DNA of 64,000 bases from Oceanitalea sp047302425 (GTDB lineage Bacteria > Actinomycetota > Actinomycetes > Actinomycetales > Actinomycetaceae): NCBI RefSeq assembly GCF_047302425.1, contig NZ_CP154855.1, positions 3,410,001 through 3,474,000 of the forward strand, in the 5' to 3' direction. The notes beneath the pieces are model-generated. The model saw only the letters and a list, made by a program, of their open reading frames with translations, ran no database searches and was not told the DNA's origin. Positions 60,115 through 64,000 of the stretch are shown piece by piece. Numbering within the stretch: position 1 is the first letter of the stretch; every line of letters begins with the position of its first letter. The translations under genes and the position numbers were made by a program.

Positions 60115-61616
60115 GCGTCTGCGATGTCCCAGTCATCTCCTCCGTCTGCGACGCCGTGGGCGAAGGCACCGCCTCCCTGATCGCCGCCCCGTTCGACTGG
60201 CTCGCCCAAGCGATGGCCGGTGCCGCCGCGTGGCTGTTCGAGGCGGTCTGGTGGGTCTTCGACACCACGACCCTCGTGGACGTCACCAGCGCCGAGTACA
60301 TCGGCGTCTACAACGTCCTGTTCGGCGTCGCTGTCTTCATCATGCTCGTGTTCTTCTGCTTGCAGCTCATCACCGGGCTCATCCACCGCGACCCGACCGC
60401 CCTCAACCGTGCCGCCCTCGGTCTCGCCAAGAGCGTGCTCGGATCGTTCCTGGTCATCACGCTGACCGCGTTGCTGCTGGAAGTGACCGACCAGCTCGCG
60501 GTCGGGATCGTCCAGGCCACCGGCAACACGATGGAAGGGATGGGGACCCAGATCGGGCTCCTCGCCGCAGGCCTGGCCACCATCAACATCACCGCTCCCG
60601 GTGTCGGCGCGATCCTGACGATCTTCCTCGCCGGACTCGCTATCAGCGCGGCGGCGATCGTGTGGTTCTCGCTGCTCATCCGCAAAGCCCTGCTGCTGGT
60701 CGCCATCGTGTTCGGGCCGGTCGCCCTGGCCGGGGCGACATGGGATGCGACCAAGGGATGGTTCGCCAAATGGGCGACCTTCGTCATCGCCCTCATCTTC
60801 TCCAAGCTCGTCCTCGTCGTGATCTTCCTCGTCGCCATCGGCCAGGTCTCCGCCCCCATCGAGGCGGACCTGGCATCCATCTCCGACCCGATCGCCGGCG
60901 TCGCGCTGATGTTCATCGCGGCGTTCGCCCCGTACATCACGTACAAGTTCCTGTCCTTCGTCGGGTTCGACATGTACCACGCGATGTCGTCGGAGCAGGA
61001 GGCGAAGTCGGCGCTGAACCGGCCTGTCCCAGTGCCGTCTGCGCCGAAGGCTGACACGGCCAAGAAGGTACTCGACGGCAGCACCGACTCCGGCAGCGCA
61101 CCCTCGAACGGTGGCGGAGGAGGCGGTAGTCCAACACCGCCGCCTACCTCCTCGTCGGCGGCGCCCACCAGTGCGGGAGCCGGCACAGCGGGCACAGGAG
61201 CCGCCGCTTCCTCGACAGGGGCAGGAGCGGGAGCTGGCACCGCCGCTGGTGCCGGGGCCGGGACAGCGGGCGCTGCGGGTGCTGGTGCAGCCGCCGGCCC
61301 TGTGGGTGCTGCGGTCGTCGTCGGCGGTGCGGTGGTCAAGGGCGCGGCGACCGCCGGCCCGAAGGCCGGCAATGCGGTCGGTGGAGCGGCCGACAGTCAG
61401 GCAGGCGCGGCCACGGAGCAGGCATCCCCGCCGCTGGTTCCACCATCGCAAGGCACCCCGCCGCAGCGTCCCGCACCGTCGACGCCGCCCCCGGCCGCTC
61501 CGTCCTCGGCGCCGCCGTCCGGGCCGTCCACCGGCTCGGCGGAGTCCTCGCCCGCGCCTCGGCGCCGGTCGGACCCGCCACCTCCGCCGTCGTCCAAGCC
61601 GACCGGGAAGGGGTGA
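60111..61616 (+). CDS. TrbL/VirB6-like channel protein
   Basis: A 501-residue integral membrane protein. The first about 310 residues have six or more hydrophobic helices, with the TrbL-type segments FGVAVFIMLVFFCLQLITGLIHRDPTALNRAALGLAKS and RKALLLVAIVFGPVALAGATWDATKGW. The C-terminal about 180 residues are low-complexity Ala/Gly/Pro/Ser and probably exposed. It forms part of the DNA or protein channel of the type IV secretion system. I choose the GTG at 60111, coupled to the mini-ORF; a GTG at 60102 is possible. Confidence 0.85.
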   Translation: MSVCDVPVISSVCDAVGEGTASLIAAPFDWLAQAMAGAAAWLFEAVWWVFDTTTLVDVTSAEYIGVYNVLFGVAVFIMLVFFCLQLITGLIHRDPTALNRAALGLAKSVLGSFLVITLTALLLEVTDQLAVGIVQATGNTMEGMGTQIGLLAAGLATINITAPGVGAILTIFLAGLAISAAAIVWFSLLIRKALLLVAIVFGPVALAGATWDATKGWFAKWATFVIALIFSKLVLVVIFLVAIGQVSAPIEADLASISDPIAGVALMFIAAFAPYITYKFLSFVGFDMYHAMSSEQEAKSALNRPVPVPSAPKADTAKKVLDGSTDSGSAPSNGGGGGGSPTPPPTSSSAAPTSAGAGTAGTGAAASSTGAGAGAGTAAGAGAGTAGAAGAGAAAGPVGAAVVVGGAVVKGAATAGPKAGNAVGGAADSQAGAATEQASPPLVPPSQGTPPQRPAPSTPPPAAPSSAPPSGPSTGSAESSPAPRRRSDPPPPPSSKPTGKG

Positions 61617-61622
61617 CCTGCG

Positions 61623-63089
61623 ATGTCTACGAACACGCACGCGAACAGTGACTACCCGTTGGCGGCGGTGCAGTTCTCCCGGCTCACCAAGCGCGGGATC
61701 ATGCTGGGCCTGTCGCTGCCGCAACTCATCGTCCTCGGCATCGCCGTGCTCACAGTCGTCTTCTCGCTCTACCTCGGCGGCGGCCTGGCCTTCGCCTGGA
61801 CCGCCCCGGTATGGGCCACCGCAGCACTGCTCGCGGTGATCCCCGCGGGTGGGCGGAAGGTGATCGAGTGGGTGCCCATCGTGGCCCGCTGGATCGCCCG
61901 CACGTATCTGGGGCAGCTCATTTATCGGCGCCGCGTCATCAAGCCGAGACCTGCCGGGACGCTCGCGCTTCCGGGTGATGCGGCACCGTTGCGGGAATGG
62001 GAGGACCCCGAGACCGGGGCGGCGATGATCCAAGACCCGCACGCGCAGACGCTGACTGCGATCCTCGGCGTCTCGCATCCGGCGTTCGTGCTCCTCGATC
62101 CCGGTGAGCAGCAGCGCAGGGTCTCCGGGTGGGGGCGCGTCCTCGCCGCGGCCTGCCGTTCGGGGCGCATCGCCCGCATCCAGGTGTCGGAGCGGACGCT
62201 GCCGGACTCGGGAACGGGGTTGGCGGAGTGGTGGCGCACGCACGGCACCGACGACGGGTCCTGGGCCGCGACCACCTACGCCGAGCTGATCGAGCGCGCC
62301 GGCCCCGCCGGGGAACGCCACGCCACGACGATCAGCCTGGCGCTGGACATGAAGGCCGCGAGCCGGCAGATCAGGACTTCCGGTGGCGGGATGCGCGGTG
62401 CCGCCGCGGTGCTCCGGCAGGAGATGACCACGCTGACGACGGCGCTGCGCGCAGCGGAGCTCACCTCGACGGGGTGGCTCACGCCCGGCGAGGTCGCCGT
62501 CATCCTGCGTTCGGCGTACGACCCGGCCGCCGCTCCCGCGCTAGAACGGCATGGCGACCTCGGGCGGGATCTGGCGACGGCGGGCCCGGTAGCGGTGACC
62601 GAGACGTGGGATCGGTTGCGGTCGGACAGTGCGTTCCATGCGGTGTTGTGGATCAGTGAGTGGCCCCGCTCGCAGGTCTACCCAGGGTTCCTTGCCCCGC
62701 TCGTGCTGTCCAACGGCATCCTCCGCACCCTCGCCCTGCACTACACGCCGGTGCGCGCCGATCAGGCCGCGCGGGACCTGCGGAAGAAGAAGACCGAACT
62801 CATCAGCGACCAGGCGCAGCGGCGCAAGATCGGGCAGATCGAAGACGCCGCCACCAGCGCCGAACTGGACGACGTCCTCCAGCAAGAGGCGGACCTGACC
62901 GCCGGGCACGGCGTCCTGCGCGTCTCCGGCCTCGTGTCCGTCTCCGCGCCGACCGTCGATGAGCTCGACGCCGCGGTCGCCGCGGTCGAGCAGGCCGCGA
63001 TCCAAGCCTCCTGCGAGACCCGCCGCCTCGTCGGCCAGCAAGCCCAGGCCTTCACCGCCGCTGCGCTGCCGCTGTGCCGGCCGGTCTGA
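61623..63089 (+). CDS. SCO6880-family conjugation protein (PrgI/VirB4-associated)
   Basis: A 488-residue protein. The N-terminal part (FSRLTKRGIMLGLSLPQLIVLGIAVLTVVFSLYLGGGLAFAW) has two helices as in PrgI-like proteins. The soluble rest includes AMIQDPHAQTLTAILGVSHPAFVLLDPGEQQRRVSGWG and a later MRGAAAVLRQEMTTLTTALRAAEL; it resembles the N-terminal domain of VirB4 ATPases but lacks a Walker motif. This is the SCO6880 family of actinobacterial transfer systems. The VirB4 ATPase is expected further downstream. Confidence 0.85.
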   Translation: MSTNTHANSDYPLAAVQFSRLTKRGIMLGLSLPQLIVLGIAVLTVVFSLYLGGGLAFAWTAPVWATAALLAVIPAGGRKVIEWVPIVARWIARTYLGQLIYRRRVIKPRPAGTLALPGDAAPLREWEDPETGAAMIQDPHAQTLTAILGVSHPAFVLLDPGEQQRRVSGWGRVLAAACRSGRIARIQVSERTLPDSGTGLAEWWRTHGTDDGSWAATTYAELIERAGPAGERHATTISLALDMKAASRQIRTSGGGMRGAAAVLRQEMTTLTTALRAAELTSTGWLTPGEVAVILRSAYDPAAAPALERHGDLGRDLATAGPVAVTETWDRLRSDSAFHAVLWISEWPRSQVYPGFLAPLVLSNGILRTLALHYTPVRADQAARDLRKKKTELISDQAQRRKIGQIEDAATSAELDDVLQQEADLTAGHGVLRVSGLVSVSAPTVDELDAAVAAVEQAAIQASCETRRLVGQQAQAFTAAALPLCRPV

Positions 63090-63141
63090 CCCGGCGCACC
63101 TGCCCACCAACCATCCGACGCTTCTGTGAGGAACAACGCTC

Positions 63142-64000
63142 ATGCCTACCTTCGATAACCCCGTCGCGGACGCCACGGAGGCGTCCGCCGCGTTGCGGGG
63201 CCTGGCCCACGCAACCCGCCAGTTCACCGACCCGGCCGACACCTACCCAGTGATCGGTGACCTGCTGTCCGGAGTCCGGTCGCTGCGGCAGGTACTGGAT
63301 CAGCTCGCCGCCGCCCATATCGCTCCCCGTGCCCGCGCGCACGACGACGCCGGGAACCAGGCCACCGGCGCGACCTCGGCCCTCGCGGCCGCGGACGAGC
63401 TGCACCAGGCCGGCACACTCCTGGACTCCGTGGCCTGGCGGCTCGACGCCGCCTCCCAGCACTCCGGGCGTATCGCCTGGCACCCCGCACCCGACCCCGC
63501 AGACGCGGGGGCGGGGCGTACGAGCGTGCAGGCCGGGACGCTCACGCTGACGGTGTGGCCGGACGAGCCGCTGGGCCAGCACCAGCGCTACGCCTACCTC
63601 ATCGAGCACCGGGACAGCGGGCAGAGCATCCAAGGGCGGGATCTGTTTACCGGGGCCGGCGCGCCTGTCTCACCGGAGCGGGCGCTGCGTGACCTCGCCG
63701 CCTACCTGACCGCAGCAGGCGATGCGCACCAACACGCCACCGACAACGGCACGGCGTATGAGGGGCCGTTCGATGAGTGGACCGCCGACGTCGCCCGGCA
63801 GAACTCCGACGCCCTGACCGAGCTGGCCGACCGCGGCCCGCAGGGCCCTGCGCCCACCGTTGGGGAGGCGGCGGGCGTGCGGTGGATCAGCGTCGTGTTC
63901 CTCCAAGGCTCCGAGGCCTACGAGGTGCTGGACCTCATCGACCGGGAGGGCACGGACGCGGCGATCGAGCACCTGGCCGGGTTCGACTACGGCGAGGAGA
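63142..64000 (+). CDS. Conserved conjugative-element protein, cut by window edge
   Basis: A frame of 286 codons from the ATG at 63142 that remains open to the right edge. The N-terminal half is helical (ASAALRGLAHATRQFTDPADTY and QVLDQLAAAHIAPRARAHDD). The later part has VRWISVVFLQGSEAYEVLDL and TDAAIEHLAGFDYGEE. I recognise no catalytic motif; proteins of this type are common in actinobacterial conjugative elements. GTGAGGA gives the ribosome-binding site, and GCGCACCT lies 48 bases upstream. Confidence 0.75.
   Translation, partial: MPTFDNPVADATEASAALRGLAHATRQFTDPADTYPVIGDLLSGVRSLRQVLDQLAAAHIAPRARAHDDAGNQATGATSALAAADELHQAGTLLDSVAWRLDAASQHSGRIAWHPAPDPADAGAGRTSVQAGTLTLTVWPDEPLGQHQRYAYLIEHRDSGQSIQGRDLFTGAGAPVSPERALRDLAAYLTAAGDAHQHATDNGTAYEGPFDEWTADVARQNSDALTELADRGPQGPAPTVGEAAGVRWISVVFLQGSEAYEVLDLIDREGTDAAIEHLAGFDYGEE

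Larger units (their letters stand above)
36700..64000. mobile_element. Integrative and conjugative element, left and central part
   Basis: From about 36.7 kb to the right edge the genes are those of an actinobacterial conjugative element: a recombinase domain, an excisionase-like HTH protein, a MobF relaxase, an ArdC-like protein, a primase-polymerase, ParB and a type IV secretion set. It carries two accessory insertions: an AlbA_2/methylase/ParB-fold island at 39.2-42.9 kb and a drug-exporter block at 47.3-51.7 kb. Base composition and codon use are less GC-extreme than in the left half. The VirB4-type ATPase and coupling protein expected downstream are outside the window. The left border is approximate. 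Confidence 0.85.

Overview
The window is GC-rich actinobacterial DNA. Mycothiol metabolism (mca), a mycobacterial-type order uppS - PAQR - mca - DUF4307 - greA, many GTG starts, 4-bp start/stop overlaps and G/C-ending codons all point to Actinobacteria. A full-length fermentative adhE suggests a facultatively anaerobic member of Micrococcales, such as a Cellulomonas- or Georgenia-like genus. That placement is inference; no rRNA or tRNA gene is present to anchor it.

Positions 1-36.6 kb are ordinary chromosome. After the edge of a secreted-protein gene and about 1 kb without a convincing gene come a cupin, a PH-domain membrane protein and rmuC; a peptide/nickel-type ABC importer operon (binding lipoprotein, two permeases, fused double ATPase); an acyl-CoA ligase; ispH; a GNAT enzyme and xseA; adhE on the opposite strand; then xseB and a PfkB sugar kinase. 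Next are a PIN-PhoH ATPase, a short-type cis-prenyltransferase, a PAQR membrane protein, mca, a DUF4307 protein, greA, ilvA, an AI-2E-family permease, msrA, an FKBP isomerase, a MarR regulator divergent from an AcrB-like RND pump, an acetyl-xylan-esterase-type hydrolase, a BAX-inhibitor-1 protein, a two-gene ABC exporter and NDH-2. Convergent genes are separated by long, nearly perfect hairpins.

From about 36.7 kb to the right edge lies most of an integrative and conjugative element; its right end is outside the window. Its backbone holds a recombinase catalytic domain read in frame with a membrane domain, an HTH protein, a DprA-like protein, an excisionase-like HTH protein, a MobF relaxase-helicase, an ArdC-like antirestriction protein, a primase-polymerase, a DUF2637 protein, ParB, and a type IV secretion set (VirB8-like protein, three-domain wall hydrolase, two small membrane proteins, TrbL/VirB6-like channel protein, SCO6880-family protein). 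Two insertions interrupt this backbone. One is a compact island of an AlbA_2 ATP-binding protein facing a Dam-type methylase and a ParB-fold protein (39.2-42.9 kb), which may be a defence or epigenetic module. The other is a cargo block (47.3-51.7 kb) with a drug exporter, its TetR regulator, an AraC regulator and gene fragments; it truncates a cytosine methylase gene.

The most unusual signals are regulatory. Several backbone genes of the element have leaders carrying a GCGCACCT-type block, and several of these leaders can fold so that the ribosome-binding site is buried in a hairpin. In the chromosome, a 30-bp double operator-like sequence is repeated (25 of 30 bases identical) in front of the acyl-CoA ligase and in front of the PAQR gene, suggesting a shared lipid or membrane regulator.
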